From positions 73,121 to 123,480 of the forward strand of contig NZ_LMDA01000008.1 of NCBI RefSeq assembly GCF_001424985.1: DNA of 50,360 nucleotides, read 5' to 3'. The translations under genes and the position numbers were made by a program. Each line of letters starts with the position of its first letter. Position 1 is the stretch's first letter. The notes under the pieces are model-generated. The model was not told the origin of the DNA, ran no database searches, and saw only the letters and a list, made by a program, of their open reading frames with translations. Origin of the DNA: Rhizobium sp. Root1212 (lineage in GTDB: Bacteria; Pseudomonadota; Alphaproteobacteria; Rhizobiales; Rhizobiaceae). Positions 33,284 to 42,058 of the stretch are shown here, piece after piece.

Positions 33284-34003
33284 TCACCACAGGTAGAAAA
33301 ATGCGAAGATGAAGACCCAGACCAGATCGACGAAGTGCCAGTAGAGGCCCATGATCTCGACTGCCTCATATTGGCCCTTCCGGCTGGTGAAGAAGCCGCG
33401 CCGTTCGACGTCGAAATCGCCCCGCCAGACCTTGCGGGCGACGATGAGGAGAAAAATGACGCCGATGGTGACATGGGTGCCGTGAAAACCGGTGATCATG
33501 AAGAAGGTCGAGCCGAATTGCGCGGCTCCCCACGGGTTCTCCCACGGGCGCACGCCTTCCGTTATAAGCTTTGTCCATTCGAAGGCCTGCATGCCGACGA
33601 AGCCCGCGCCGAGAAGGGCTGTCGCGAGCATCAGGCCGGCCGTCTTGCCGCGTTCGCGGCGATAGCCGAAGTTGACCGCCATCGCCATGGTGCCGCTGCT
33701 GGAGATCAACACGAAGGTCATGATCGCGATCAGGATCAGCGGAACGTCCTGCCCGGCAATATGCAACGCAAAGACCTCGCTCGGATTGGGCCAGGCGACG
33801 GGCGTCGACATGCGGGCGGTCATGTAGGCAATGAGGAAACAGCCGAAGACGAAGGTGTCGCTGAGAAGAAAGATCCACATCATCGCCTTGCCCCAGGAGG
33901 CCGTTTTAAAGGAGCGTTGATCGGAGCTGAAATCTGCTGCCACGCCGCGCAGGCCCGGGGGACGGGAAGGGGCATCACTATGGATCTGGATCGGTTGTGT
34001 CAT
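33284..34003 (-). CDS. coxP: Heme-copper oxidase subunit III family protein (second copy)
   Basis: This 239-residue membrane protein has about six to seven helices, with GKAMMWIFLLSDTFVFGCFLIAYM, FFMITGFHGTHVTIGVIFLL and VEIMGLYWHFVDLVWVFIFAFFYLW. The last is the classical subunit III ending. The GFHGTHV motif is diagnostic. It corresponds to the fourth gene of a coxMNOP-type operon. The gene symbol rests on operon order compared with the Bradyrhizobium arrangement, not on a search. Confidence 0.85.
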   Translation of the reverse strand: MTQPIQIHSDAPSRPPGLRGVAADFSSDQRSFKTASWGKAMMWIFLLSDTFVFGCFLIAYMTARMSTPVAWPNPSEVFALHIAGQDVPLILIAIMTFVLISSSGTMAMAVNFGYRRERGKTAGLMLATALLGAGFVGMQAFEWTKLITEGVRPWENPWGAAQFGSTFFMITGFHGTHVTIGVIFLLIVARKVWRGDFDVERRGFFTSRKGQYEAVEIMGLYWHFVDLVWVFIFAFFYLW

Positions 34004-34014
34004 CGGTCAGCCTC

Positions 34015-34722
34015 CTAGTTGAGCAGTTGAAGGCAGAGATCAGCGAAGCTATTCGCCCACCCGGCAAAGACCGCGAGGAGGATAAGCCATACTGCGAGCA
34101 TGAAGTGGAAATAGACGGCGCAAAGATGAAGGCTCGAGCGCAGCCTCTCAGGAGGAACGTTCGTCGCAAAGGCCCGGCCGGTCGTGCGGCCGAGCACGAC
34201 AAGCCCGCCGAAAATGTGCAGGCCGTGCAGGCCGGTCAATATATAGAAGAAACTGTTGGCCGGGTTGTCGGCAAGCACGTAGCCGGCCGCGTTCAGTTCC
34301 CGCCAGGCCTGGATTTGTCCTGCCAGAAAGAGGGTCGCCAGAAGGAAACCAGCGGCAAGTGTCGCCCGCAGGCTTTCCATCCGGCCACGCTGCGCTTCCT
34401 TCGTTGCCCATTGCAGCGCAAGGCTGCTGGCGGCGAGAACGGCGGTGTTCCACCACAGCAGGCGGGGAACCGGTATTCCCCACCAATCCGAGGACGCCAT
34501 GCGCATGAAATAGGCGCTGATGAAGAGGCTGAAGAGGGCGGCGACGACGCCGAGGAAAACATAAAGCCCAAGGTTTATCGCGGGAACGAATGGACGTTCC
34601 CGGTCGGTGGCCGTTTGCGCCGAACTGGATTCAAGCCAAGGCTTTGAGGCCAGGCGCTGCCCCGCCATCCACCAGGCGATGATGGCAAGGATGACGGCGA
34701 GGAAGGAGAGCATGACCGTCAT
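34015..34722 (-). CDS. coxO: Heme-copper oxidase subunit III family protein (first copy)
   Basis: This is a 235-residue membrane protein. The start ATG 34722 overlaps the stop of the subunit I gene (ATGA), so the long upstream frame is not used. YVFLGVVAALFSLFISAYFMRM, FFYILTGLHGLHIFGGLVVL and CAVYFHFMLAVWLILLAVFAGW place it in the subunit III family, with the LTGLHGLH motif in place of GFHGTHV. Two different subunit III-like proteins in one operon is the normal CoxMNOP arrangement. Confidence 0.85.
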   Translation of the reverse strand: MTVMLSFLAVILAIIAWWMAGQRLASKPWLESSSAQTATDRERPFVPAINLGLYVFLGVVAALFSLFISAYFMRMASSDWWGIPVPRLLWWNTAVLAASSLALQWATKEAQRGRMESLRATLAAGFLLATLFLAGQIQAWRELNAAGYVLADNPANSFFYILTGLHGLHIFGGLVVLGRTTGRAFATNVPPERLRSSLHLCAVYFHFMLAVWLILLAVFAGWANSFADLCLQLLN

Positions 34723-36497
34723 CGCTTGACCTCCCGCGTTATTCCGTCGGTTGCGGGCTGTGTCTGCGGAATGAAATCCTCTGCTGCCCCCGGGACACTG
34801 TAATCGTAGGCCCAGCGATAGACGACCGGCAGATCCTTGCCCCAATTGCCGTGGGCCGGCGGTGTCTCGGGTGTCTGCCACTCAAGTGTCGTCGCCCGCC
34901 AGGGATTGCCGCCCGCCGCCTTTCCCTTGAAGAGGCTCCAAACCAGATTCAATAGGAAGACAATCTGGGCGGCGCCGACGATGAGCGCCATCACGGTGAT
35001 GAAGATGTTCAACGAGTGGGCCGAAGGCGGAACAAAGCTTGTCTCTCCCATTTCATAATAGCGACGCGGCACCCCGAGCAGGCCGAGGTAATGCATCGGG
35101 AAGAAAATCGCATAGGCGCCGAGGAAGGTGATCCAGAAGTGAATATGGCCAAGCGTCTCATTCAACATGCGTCCGGTCACTTTCGGATACCAGTGATGGA
35201 TCGCTCCGAAGACGACGAGGATCGGCGCCACACCCATGACCATGTGGAAATGGGCGACGACGAACATGGTGTCCGACAAGGGAACGTCGACGACGACATT
35301 GCCGAGAAACAGGCCCGTGAGGCCACCATTGACGAAGGTGACGATGAACGCCAGCGCAAAGAGCATGGGCAGCGTCAGATGAATGTTGCCCCGCCACAGC
35401 GTCAGGACCCAGTTGTAAACCTTGATCGCGGTTGGAACGGCAATGATCAGCGTCGTCGTTGCGAAGAAGAAGCCGAAGGCAGGGTTCATACCGCTGACAT
35501 ACATGTGGTGCGCCCAGACGACGAAGCTCAAGGCAGCGATGATGAGGATCGCCCAGACCATCATCCGGTAACCGAAGATGTTCTTGCGCGCATGCGTGCT
35601 GATGAGATCCGATACGATGCCGAAGGCGGGTAGCGCGACGATATAGACCTCCGGGTGCCCGAAGAACCAGAACAGATGCTGGAACAGGATCGGGCTGCCG
35701 CCGTCGTGCTGCAACTGCGTGCCCATCTCGACAATCGCCGGCATGAAGAAGCTGGTGCCGAGGAGGCGATCGAAGAGCATCATGACCGACGCGACGAAGA
35801 GGGCGGGAAAGGCAAGCAGCGCCATCACCGTCGCGGTAAAGATACCCCACACGGTCAAGGGCATGCGCATCAGCGTCATGCCGCGCGCGCGGCCTTGCAG
35901 CACCGTCACCACATAGTTGAGGCCGCCCATCGTGAAGCCGATGATGAAGACGATCAGCGACGACAGCATGAGGACGATGCCCCAGTTCTGGCCACCCGGC
36001 GTACCGGACAGAACGGCCTGCGGTGGATAGAGCGTCCAGCCGGCGCCGGTCGGTCCACCAGGGGCGAAAAAACCAGCGGCCAGGATCAGCACCGCAAGCA
36101 GATAGATCCAGTAACTCAGCATGTTCGCATAAGGGAACACCATGTCGCGGGCGCCGACCATCAGGGGGATGAGGTAGTTGCCGAAGCCGCCGAGAAACAG
36201 GGCGGTCAGCAGGTAGACCACCATGATCATGCCGTGCATGGTGATGAACTGATAATAGTGATCGGCGTCGATGAAGGCGAAATACCCGGGAAAGGCAAGC
36301 TGCAGACGCATCAGCCAGGACAGAACGAGCGCCACGAGACCAATCGATGTCGCCGTGACGGCATACTGTACGGCGATGATCTTGGCATCCTGGCTGAAGA
36401 CATATCGCGTCCACCAGCTTTTCGGATGGTAGAGCTCCATCTCCGCGACTTCGGCGGGCGGGACGATGCCTGCGCTGCCGGCCGGGCTGTCAACCAT
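34719..36497 (-). CDS. coxN: Cytochrome c oxidase subunit I (aa3 type, alternative oxidase)
   Basis: This is a 592-residue catalytic subunit. The start ATG 36497 follows GGGAGG. Heme and copper ligands are in place: HGMIMV (low-spin heme), WFFGHPEVYIVALPAFGI with the cross-linked His-Tyr and the proton-channel Glu, VWAHHMYVSGM (CuB) and VAHFHMVMG (heme ligands). The HPEVY Glu makes it an A1-type enzyme. It reduces oxygen to water and pumps protons at the inner membrane. An antisense frame of 418 codons is a shadow. The coxN symbol is by comparison of operon order. Confidence 0.93.
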   Translation of the reverse strand: MVDSPAGSAGIVPPAEVAEMELYHPKSWWTRYVFSQDAKIIAVQYAVTATSIGLVALVLSWLMRLQLAFPGYFAFIDADHYYQFITMHGMIMVVYLLTALFLGGFGNYLIPLMVGARDMVFPYANMLSYWIYLLAVLILAAGFFAPGGPTGAGWTLYPPQAVLSGTPGGQNWGIVLMLSSLIVFIIGFTMGGLNYVVTVLQGRARGMTLMRMPLTVWGIFTATVMALLAFPALFVASVMMLFDRLLGTSFFMPAIVEMGTQLQHDGGSPILFQHLFWFFGHPEVYIVALPAFGIVSDLISTHARKNIFGYRMMVWAILIIAALSFVVWAHHMYVSGMNPAFGFFFATTTLIIAVPTAIKVYNWVLTLWRGNIHLTLPMLFALAFIVTFVNGGLTGLFLGNVVVDVPLSDTMFVVAHFHMVMGVAPILVVFGAIHHWYPKVTGRMLNETLGHIHFWITFLGAYAIFFPMHYLGLLGVPRRYYEMGETSFVPPSAHSLNIFITVMALIVGAAQIVFLLNLVWSLFKGKAAGGNPWRATTLEWQTPETPPAHGNWGKDLPVVYRWAYDYSVPGAAEDFIPQTQPATDGITREVKR

Positions 36498-36537
36498 GAC
36501 GTTTCCTCCCTTTCGCTCCAAGACCTTGCCGCGAGGC

Positions 36538-37353
36538 TCAGTTCGCCGGTTGCGGCTCTCCCGATGCCAGCAGTTGGGTGAAGGTCTGCTGCTGTTCCAA
36601 CCATGCCTGATAGTCCGCCGCCTCCTCGACCACGACGGTCCCGCGCATTTGCGGATGGCCGACGCCGCAGAGTTCGGCGCAGAGAATGTCGAAGGTTCCC
36701 GTCCGCGTCGGTATGAACCAGAAGTAGGTCACCATGCCGGGGATCATGTCCATCTTGGCCCGGAACTCGGGGACATAGAAATCATGCAGGACATCGACAG
36801 AACGCAACAACATGCGGACCGGCTTACCGACCGGCAGATGCAACTCGCCACCCTCGATGATGATGTCGTCGAGACCGGCCGCATCGTTCTTGTTCACGCC
36901 GAGCGGATTTTCCGGGCTGACGTCCCGTGTCTCCGCCCGGCCAAGTTTTCCGTCTGCTCCCGGCAGGCGAAAGCTCCACAGCCACTGCTGACTGACAACT
37001 TCGACCGGTGTCGCCTCGTCCGGTACGGTGATGAACTGGTTCCAGACGAAAAGTCCGGGCGTGAGCATGGCGGCAACGCCGACGGCGGTTCCAGATGCCA
37101 GCAGCCACTCCAGTCTCCGGTTTTCCGGTTCGTAGGCGGCCCGGTTTCCCGGCCTGTCACGGAAGCGCCAGACGCAATAGGCCATGAAGCAAACCACGGT
37201 GACGAAGACGACCCCGGTAATCCAGAAGGTAATGACGAGTGTGCTGTCGATGTATGTCCAGTTGGACGCGATCGGCGTCCACCACCACGGGCTCAGCACG
37301 TGGAACAGCACGGAAGCCACGACCAGCAAGACGAGGATCAACGCGACAGCCAT
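36538..37353 (-). CDS. coxM: Cytochrome c oxidase subunit II with CuA site
   Basis: This is a 271-residue protein. The start ATG 37353 is preceded by AAGGAGG, so 16 in-frame residues upstream are excluded. Two N-terminal helices (VALILVLLVVASVLFHVL, LVITFWITGVVFVTVVCFMAYCVW) are followed by a periplasmic cupredoxin domain. The CuA motif is CAELCGVGHPQM, with His in VLHDFYVPEF. There is no fused cytochrome c domain, so an external cytochrome is needed; one is encoded 136 bases upstream in the same direction. Confidence 0.92.
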   Translation of the reverse strand: MAVALILVLLVVASVLFHVLSPWWWTPIASNWTYIDSTLVITFWITGVVFVTVVCFMAYCVWRFRDRPGNRAAYEPENRRLEWLLASGTAVGVAAMLTPGLFVWNQFITVPDEATPVEVVSQQWLWSFRLPGADGKLGRAETRDVSPENPLGVNKNDAAGLDDIIIEGGELHLPVGKPVRMLLRSVDVLHDFYVPEFRAKMDMIPGMVTYFWFIPTRTGTFDILCAELCGVGHPQMRGTVVVEEAADYQAWLEQQQTFTQLLASGEPQPAN

Positions 37354-37488
37354 GCGCCCCTCCTTGGGCCGACCCGACCGCAGATATGAAACCGCATCCA
37401 CAAAATCACGCCATGAATATCTTATGGACGAAAATACAAGCGATTCTACAAACTTACGGCTACGTTACCGGGCTGGCACCTCAGCCTG

Positions 37489-37878
37489 TCACCTAGAAAA
37501 TTGTTTCAGATAGGCAATCAGATTGGTTATTTCCTGATCGTCCTTCAGACCGGGAAAAGCCATTTTTGTACCCTTCACCTTCGTTCGCGGATTGTGCAGA
37601 TAGTCCCGCAGCGTGGTTTCGTCCCAGACGAGGCCGCCGTCGCCGGCCGCCTTCATCGCCGGCGAATAGGCAAAATCCTGATGCGTTCCGGCTTTTCTTC
37701 CGAACAATCCGTTTAGCGACGGGCCAACTTTGTTGGTATCCGAAGCGACGATATGACAGATTGCGCATTTCTTGAAAGTGACGGCGCCCGCCGTCGGGTC
37801 ACCGTCCTCTGCCCGGAGGTCAAACGGGGAGAAAGCAACAATGGAAACACAGATGATTTGAACAACACGGTAGTCCAT
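37489..37878 (-). CDS. Class I cytochrome c, probable electron donor to the oxidase
   Basis: This 129-residue protein has a signal peptide (MDYRVVQIICVSIVAFSPFDLRAED). The heme motif is Cys-Ala-Ile-Cys-His (FKKCAICHIV) and the Met ligand is in GTKMAFPGLKDDQEITNLIAYLKQF. The layout is that of cytochrome c2/c550. It is periplasmic. First in line before coxMNOP, it most likely delivers electrons to the CuA of subunit II. ATG 37878 is chosen because it gives a proper signal peptide. Confidence 0.9.
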   Translation of the reverse strand: MDYRVVQIICVSIVAFSPFDLRAEDGDPTAGAVTFKKCAICHIVASDTNKVGPSLNGLFGRKAGTHQDFAYSPAMKAAGDGGLVWDETTLRDYLHNPRTKVKGTKMAFPGLKDDQEITNLIAYLKQFSR

Positions 37879-38234
37879 GGCAAACCTCAACTTCTCCAAG
37901 GTTGCCCAGCACGGACCATCCGCCTCCACATGTAAGCGGACGGATACTGCTATTAAAAGCTCAATTGTTCATTGTGGCAAGGGTTTCGCTTCACTTTTGC
38001 TCCAGTGCTGATGAGTTCACGTATCCACCTCACGCCATGTGGTGGTGGAGACCTTCTTTGCCTGACAGCAAGGTCGTTGTCGAAAAAACGCGACACCGCT
38101 TTCCGGCTGGATCGGCGAAACATCTTGCATGACGGCGATTATGGTCGCATGCAGGCAATGACCCTTGATCGCACTCCTTTGGAAGATTGAGGCAAGGTTG
38201 ATTTGAGGCGCTGCCAGGATCTTTCACAGGAGAT
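37879..38234. other. Intergenic stretch upstream of the cytochrome c gene
   Basis: No gene recognised. It should contain the promoter of the oxidase operon. No clear FNR/FixK box (TTGAT-N4-ATCAA) was seen by eye. Confidence 0.45.
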
Positions 38235-38930
38235 GCTGATGTCAGATTTGGAAATAAACTTTCCCTGTTTTTACAGCCATTTGTGGAGCGGTTCGGGCAC
38301 CACAGGCGTCGCACGATGTGCCCGCTCTGCATTGCCGGCCTGATCGGTCCGGGAGCGCAATAGCGTTGAGCCGATGGCAGCCCGCTTGGCTCAGGGCCAA
38401 TACGACCGTCTGCACCATTTCATTCTCGACGGCATTTGGGACGCGTAGCCGCTGATACGAGAACTGGCGCGCCATCGGCGGGATCGTCGGTGGCGCCGGT
38501 TCATTTCTGGTGATTGACGACACGCCCTTCCAGGAACGGTGAACATTCCGTCGGGTTTGCCCGGCAATATGTCTCGATGCGCGGCAAGAAAGCCAATGCA
38601 AGACGCTGATTTCGCCGACGCTTTCGCAAGACGAAGTTCCCGTGCCAGGGGACTGCCTCTTTTCCGGCTGGAAAGCTGGACCGGCGATCCATCGCGCACG
38701 TTGAAAGTGGGTATACCTGAAGACATGCTCCAGCCTCGCACCGGACCGGAGATCGCATGGGAAGAGATCGATCGCCTGATGACGACAGGCCTGCGCTTCA
38801 GCGTCGTGCTTACCGATGCAGGCTATGGTTTGTCGGCGGCGTTTCGCCAGGAACTGAGCGCGCGGCCTGACTTGGGCTTTTAGCATCCCAAAGCATCAGA
38901 AAGTTGACCCCAGGATGTCACGCCGATCTT
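38235..38930 (+). pseudogene. IS701-family transposase remnant
   Basis: Blocks in shifting frames read MAARLAQGQYDRLHHFILDGIWDA (stop), FLVIDDTPFQERtype sequence around 38505-38535, LPLFRLESWTGDPSRTLKVGIPEDM, PEIAWEEIDRLMTTGLRFSVVLTDAGYGLSAAFRQELSARP, and after a shift SIPKHQKVDP. This order is that of the DDE_5 domain of IS701 elements. Several frameshifts and stops are present and the C-terminal third is missing. It is a non-functional scar between the oxidase operon and the AAC(3) gene. Confidence 0.75.
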
Positions 38931-39047
38931 TCCTGTTTCCGGTCACGGCCGAGCGCGGTAGCACCCGGCCCGGATATCCTGTCGGTAGCTCCGAGAGGAG
39001 CCTTGCAGATGAGCGTCGGAAGAACGTCAGTTTTGCCATGCGCCGGA

Positions 39048-39857
39048 TCAGGGCGAGCCAAAGTGCCGTTCAAGATAATCTACGCCGAACGAAACGATAT
39101 CCCGGGCTTCAAACAAATAGGAGAATGCCTGACCGACGATGCCCTCCCGATGGCGTCGAAGCTCGACATAGGCACTGGCAATCGTCTCGACAGCATCCGG
39201 CTTTCCGTCGATTGCAAAATAATCGAGAATGCCGTTGGAGTCGAAGTCCTCGGCTCGTTCCCACCTAACCCCACCATCTTTGTTGCGGATCGGCATTTCG
39301 TAGGTCACGCGCCGTTTGTTCGGGATGTAGGCGATGGCCTCGGTATAGTGCAGGACGGTAACGGAATCGAGCGGCGCACCGAGCAACAGAACCTTTCCGC
39401 TGTACTCGAGGAAACGTTCCAGCGGCGAGCCCGGGCCGAATGCCTGCCCAAGTTCGTGAGGCTGCGTCAGCTTCCCGGCCAGAGGCCCTACCACGACCAT
39501 TGAGGCGTCCGGGTGCGCACTGCGCCGGGCTTCGGGTGCTTGAAGGAGGAACTGGTTGAGCAAGCCGAAGCCGCGATACGTACCTGATGTGACCGGGTCG
39601 AACGGCGGCCATCGGTGGCGCAGTTCCGCATCCATCTCGGCGCCATTGAGCGTTTCTTCATATGGCGAGCGGTCCCACGAGGCATACCCCATCAAGGTTC
39701 CGTTGGGTCCAACGGCATCGAGAAGGGCAGACACCACCGACGCCGCGCCTCCATCGACGGGGCCCATCGCCTTCAGCGATGCGTGAACCATGACGAGATC
39801 GCCGGATTGGACGCCCAGCCGTTCAAGGTCTGCTGCGATCGTCTCCTTTGTGTTCAT
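39048..39857 (-). CDS. Aminoglycoside 3-N-acetyltransferase, AAC(3)-II/III-like
   Basis: This 269-residue protein has the full AAC(3) antibiotic_NAT fold. GDLVMVHASLKAMGPVDGGAASVVSALLDAVGPNGTLMGYASWDRSPYEETLNGAEM, TYRGFGLLNQFLLQAPEARRSAHPDASMVVVGPLA and HYTEAIAYIPNKRRVTYEMP closely resemble the clinical AAC(3)-II/III enzymes, not just the broad family. The conserved RSAHP motif is present. The enzyme transfers acetyl from acetyl-CoA to the 3-amino group of gentamicin-type aminoglycosides. GGGATGG precedes the ATG. It is flanked by an IS701 remnant and a dispersed repeat, so acquisition by transfer is plausible. Resistance activity is inferred. Confidence 0.9.
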   Translation of the reverse strand: MNTKETIAADLERLGVQSGDLVMVHASLKAMGPVDGGAASVVSALLDAVGPNGTLMGYASWDRSPYEETLNGAEMDAELRHRWPPFDPVTSGTYRGFGLLNQFLLQAPEARRSAHPDASMVVVGPLAGKLTQPHELGQAFGPGSPLERFLEYSGKVLLLGAPLDSVTVLHYTEAIAYIPNKRRVTYEMPIRNKDGGVRWERAEDFDSNGILDYFAIDGKPDAVETIASAYVELRRHREGIVGQAFSYLFEARDIVSFGVDYLERHFGSP

Positions 39858-39911
39858 TCCACTGCCATCCCCTCTACGGCTTTGGCTTCCGGGGCATTAA
39901 TCCTCGGACCA

Positions 39912-40050
39912 GATCGATGAGCAGCCGCAATTCAGCCACCACTACCGGAGACCGGAATTCCCGATGGCCGAGAAAGGCCGCCATTGCAGCCTCTCCGGTA
40001 TAAACCCCGTTCAGGCAGTGATGCGACCGCGGCCCGATCCCGGCTTGGCC
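39912..40050. repeat. Dispersed repeat, copy 2
   Basis: This is the counterpart of 21371-21505 at 39.9 kb. The hairpin is imperfect in this copy (GAGAAAGGCCGC-CATT-GCAGCCTCTC). It ends near 40050 (CCCGGCTTG), after which the two copies differ. It lies just upstream of the AAC(3) gene on that gene's strand. Confidence 0.5.
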
Positions 40051-40231
40051 ATGTTTCAAGAGCAGGCGCCAAAAGTTCCATTATCTTCCGCTGCCTTGAA
40101 GCAACTCCACGATAGGGCCCTAACCCCAAGACGCGGACAAAACAGTGCATCTTTGCTGGTCCAGATAAGGATGTCGGCGGATCAAATCCCTTCGTTTCAG
40201 TTACGGGAGCCGTCGATAGCTGGGCCTGCAA

Positions 40232-40603
40232 TCAGGGCAGATGACCGGTTAGCGTCGCGATCAGGCGTCGCACGTCCTCGGTGACGTACGGCTTTGCCAG
40301 CGCCGGAACGTCGGCGAAGGACTGGTCAAGTCCCATGCCGCCATAACCGGTCGCAAACGCAAAGGGGATACGTCGTTCTCTCAAGGTCTCCGCGATCGGG
40401 TAGCTGGGCTCACCGTTGAGGTTGACGTCGAGGATCGCCAGATCGAACGCCCCCGTCCGAGCGATCTCGCGAGCCTCGTGCAGGCGCGAAGCAATGCCAC
40501 TCACCTCATGGCCGAGATCCGTCAGGATGTCTTCCATCAGCATTGCCACCAGAGCCTCATCTTCAACGATAAAGATGCGCAGCTTTCCTCCTAAGGCGTT
40601 CAT
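40232..40603 (-). CDS. Single-domain response regulator
   Basis: This 123-residue receiver domain starts MNALGGKLRIFIVEDEALVAMLMEDIL. The acidic pair is Glu14-Asp15, the phosphorylated Asp59 is in LAILDVNLNG, Thr85 is in FATGYGG and Lys104 in LAKPYV. No output domain is attached. The start overlaps the stop of the HWE kinase gene (ATGA), so the kinase is its obvious partner. In rhizobia such FATGYG receivers often act in relays with HWE/HisKA2 kinases of the general stress response. That role is inferred here. Confidence 0.9.
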   Translation of the reverse strand: MNALGGKLRIFIVEDEALVAMLMEDILTDLGHEVSGIASRLHEAREIARTGAFDLAILDVNLNGEPSYPIAETLRERRIPFAFATGYGGMGLDQSFADVPALAKPYVTEDVRRLIATLTGHLP

Positions 40604-41661
40604 ATATATTCGTTCCGTTTACCAGAATTTATGTCAGGTAGTGGCGCATCCAGGGTGAAGACAATTCCAAGTGTAGTGAATGAAAGGGCTGCCTGAGCGT
40701 CCAATTCACGAGCCAAAGCCTGTTCCAGGAGGCGGCTGCCGAAGCCTCTTTTTTCAGGGGTTGCGACGGCTGGCCCGCCTAGCTCTCCCCATGTGAGGCT
40801 TAGCCGTCGGTCTCGCTCGCTTCCTCCGAGATTCCGGTGAACCGCAATCTTGCCGGAATCGGTTGACAGCGCGCCGTGCTTCACGGCGTTGGTGCCAAGC
40901 TCGTGAAATGCCATTGATTGAGAAAGGGCGAGTTTCGGCTTCAACCGGCAGGGCGGCCCGGAGGCTTGTAGACGGGCCTCCGGCTCAGGACAGACGGCCT
41001 GGAACGATCTGTTCAAAATCGCGCCGATATCGGCGCCCTCCCAGCTTTCCTGTGTGAGAAGGTCGTGCGCCCTGGCAAGCGCAACGAGGCGGCTTTCGAA
41101 GCGCTCGAAGGTCTGGCTGTCCCGTTCGCCGCGGAATGTCTGGGACGCAAGCGACTGTACCGTGGCAAGGGTATTCTCCACCCTGTGATTCAGCTCGTTG
41201 ATGAGCAATTGCCAAGGCCGCTCTTCCTGCCTTCGCTCCGTAATGTCGCGCGCGATCTTCGACGCGCCAACAATCTGCCCCTTGCTGTTCTTCAGGGGCG
41301 AGACCGTCAGCGAGACGTCGATCTGGCTGCCGTCTTTCCTCCTGCGCACGGTTTCATAGTGTTCGATATGATCGCCCCTGCAGATGCGCGCGAGGATTTG
41401 GGGTTCCTCATCCTGGCGTTCCGTCGGGATGAGGATCGTGATCGGCTTGCCGACCACTTCGGCTGCAAATCGGTCTCGCGGCGCTTGAAGAGAGGGGCGC
41501 CTGCCCCAGAGGCGTGCGGCTTCCGCATTGGAGACGAGAAACCCTTCGTGATCACGTACATAAATTGCACCGGGAATGGCATCGAGAACAACTCGGCCGC
41601 CGACGACGACCGCCTCGTATTCACTGAGCTGCGGGGGTATTTTCTCTTCGGCATTCGACAT
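40600..41661 (-). CDS. PAS-domain HWE-family histidine kinase
   Basis: This is a 353-residue soluble kinase, starting at ATG 41661 with a weak RBS (GGGACC). A PAS domain (residues about 25-145; VVLDAIPGAIYVRDHEGFLVSNAEAARLWGR, then a PAC-like KDGSQIDVSLTVSPLKNSKGQIVGASKIARDITERR) is followed by the HWE core. This has His159 in INELNHRVENTLATVQSLA, N-box FHELGTNAVKHGALS (about 252-266) and the WGE that names the family (291-293). There are no transmembrane helices, so it senses a cytoplasmic cue. A GGAAC-N18-GTT element lies upstream. It is translationally coupled to the response regulator. Confidence 0.92.
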   Translation of the reverse strand: MSNAEEKIPPQLSEYEAVVVGGRVVLDAIPGAIYVRDHEGFLVSNAEAARLWGRRPSLQAPRDRFAAEVVGKPITILIPTERQDEEPQILARICRGDHIEHYETVRRRKDGSQIDVSLTVSPLKNSKGQIVGASKIARDITERRQEERPWQLLINELNHRVENTLATVQSLASQTFRGERDSQTFERFESRLVALARAHDLLTQESWEGADIGAILNRSFQAVCPEPEARLQASGPPCRLKPKLALSQSMAFHELGTNAVKHGALSTDSGKIAVHRNLGGSERDRRLSLTWGELGGPAVATPEKRGFGSRLLEQALARELDAQAALSFTTLGIVFTLDAPLPDINSGKRNEYI

Positions 41662-41735
41662 TTTCGGGTCCCCAAACGCCCGCAGTTTCCTTACCCAATA
41701 AGCGGGTGTGCGAAACCGAAAACAAGGCGCCGGGA

Positions 41736-41761
41736 AACGCTTGAAAACCCCCCTCGGTTCC
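41736..41761 (-). promoter_or_regulatory. Possible EcfG-type promoter for the HWE kinase gene
   Basis: On the reverse strand GGAAC (41757-41761), 18 bases, GTT (41736-41738). The spacing is one base longer than at the other candidate sites in this window. It lies 75 bases before ATG 41661. Confidence 0.45.
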
Positions 41762-41803
41762 ATAAAGATTGGAGAACGCCCATCATGATGCATGCAATCC
41801 GGG

Positions 41804-42022
41804 CTAACGCCGCCGACCTGGAGGCATGCGTCCTATCTGAGGGATATTGATAGCGGCCATCGGTTCCTCAATGTCTTCGCTAGTCTGCCGTAGCGAGATG
41901 ATCGCTAGCGTGTCGTTTTGCGATCGAGGCACGAGCGATCGAAAGGTTCTCGTTAGCTCGTCTGGCACGGGCTTGCCGAATATGGTGTTCGATTTGAATT
42001 CGACGACTGGTCGCGTGGGCAT
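41804..42022 (-). CDS. Possible small hypothetical protein (72 residues)
   Basis: MPTRPVVEFKSNTIFGKPVPDELTRTFRSLVPRSQNDTLAIISLRQTSEDIEEPMAAINIPQIG has a reasonable amino-acid mix and follows GGGA. No family recognised. The end (GRMPPGRRR) is less convincing. Low confidence. Confidence 0.35.
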   Translation of the reverse strand: MPTRPVVEFKSNTIFGKPVPDELTRTFRSLVPRSQNDTLAIISLRQTSEDIEEPMAAINIPQIGRMPPGRRR

Positions 42023-42058
42023 TTTGAGTTTCCCGCACTGCCGGAAGATAGACTCTGG

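Noticed and set aside
34722..34881. Longer subunit III protein starting at 34881
   Set aside because: The extra 53 residues overlap subunit I in another frame; the ATGA overlap at 34722 is the normal coupled start.
35158..36414. 418-codon reverse frame overlapping the oxidase subunit I gene
   Set aside because: It lies on the same strand in another frame, is Arg/His/Pro-rich and has no domain; subunit I is unmistakable, so this is a shadow from GC-rich codon use.
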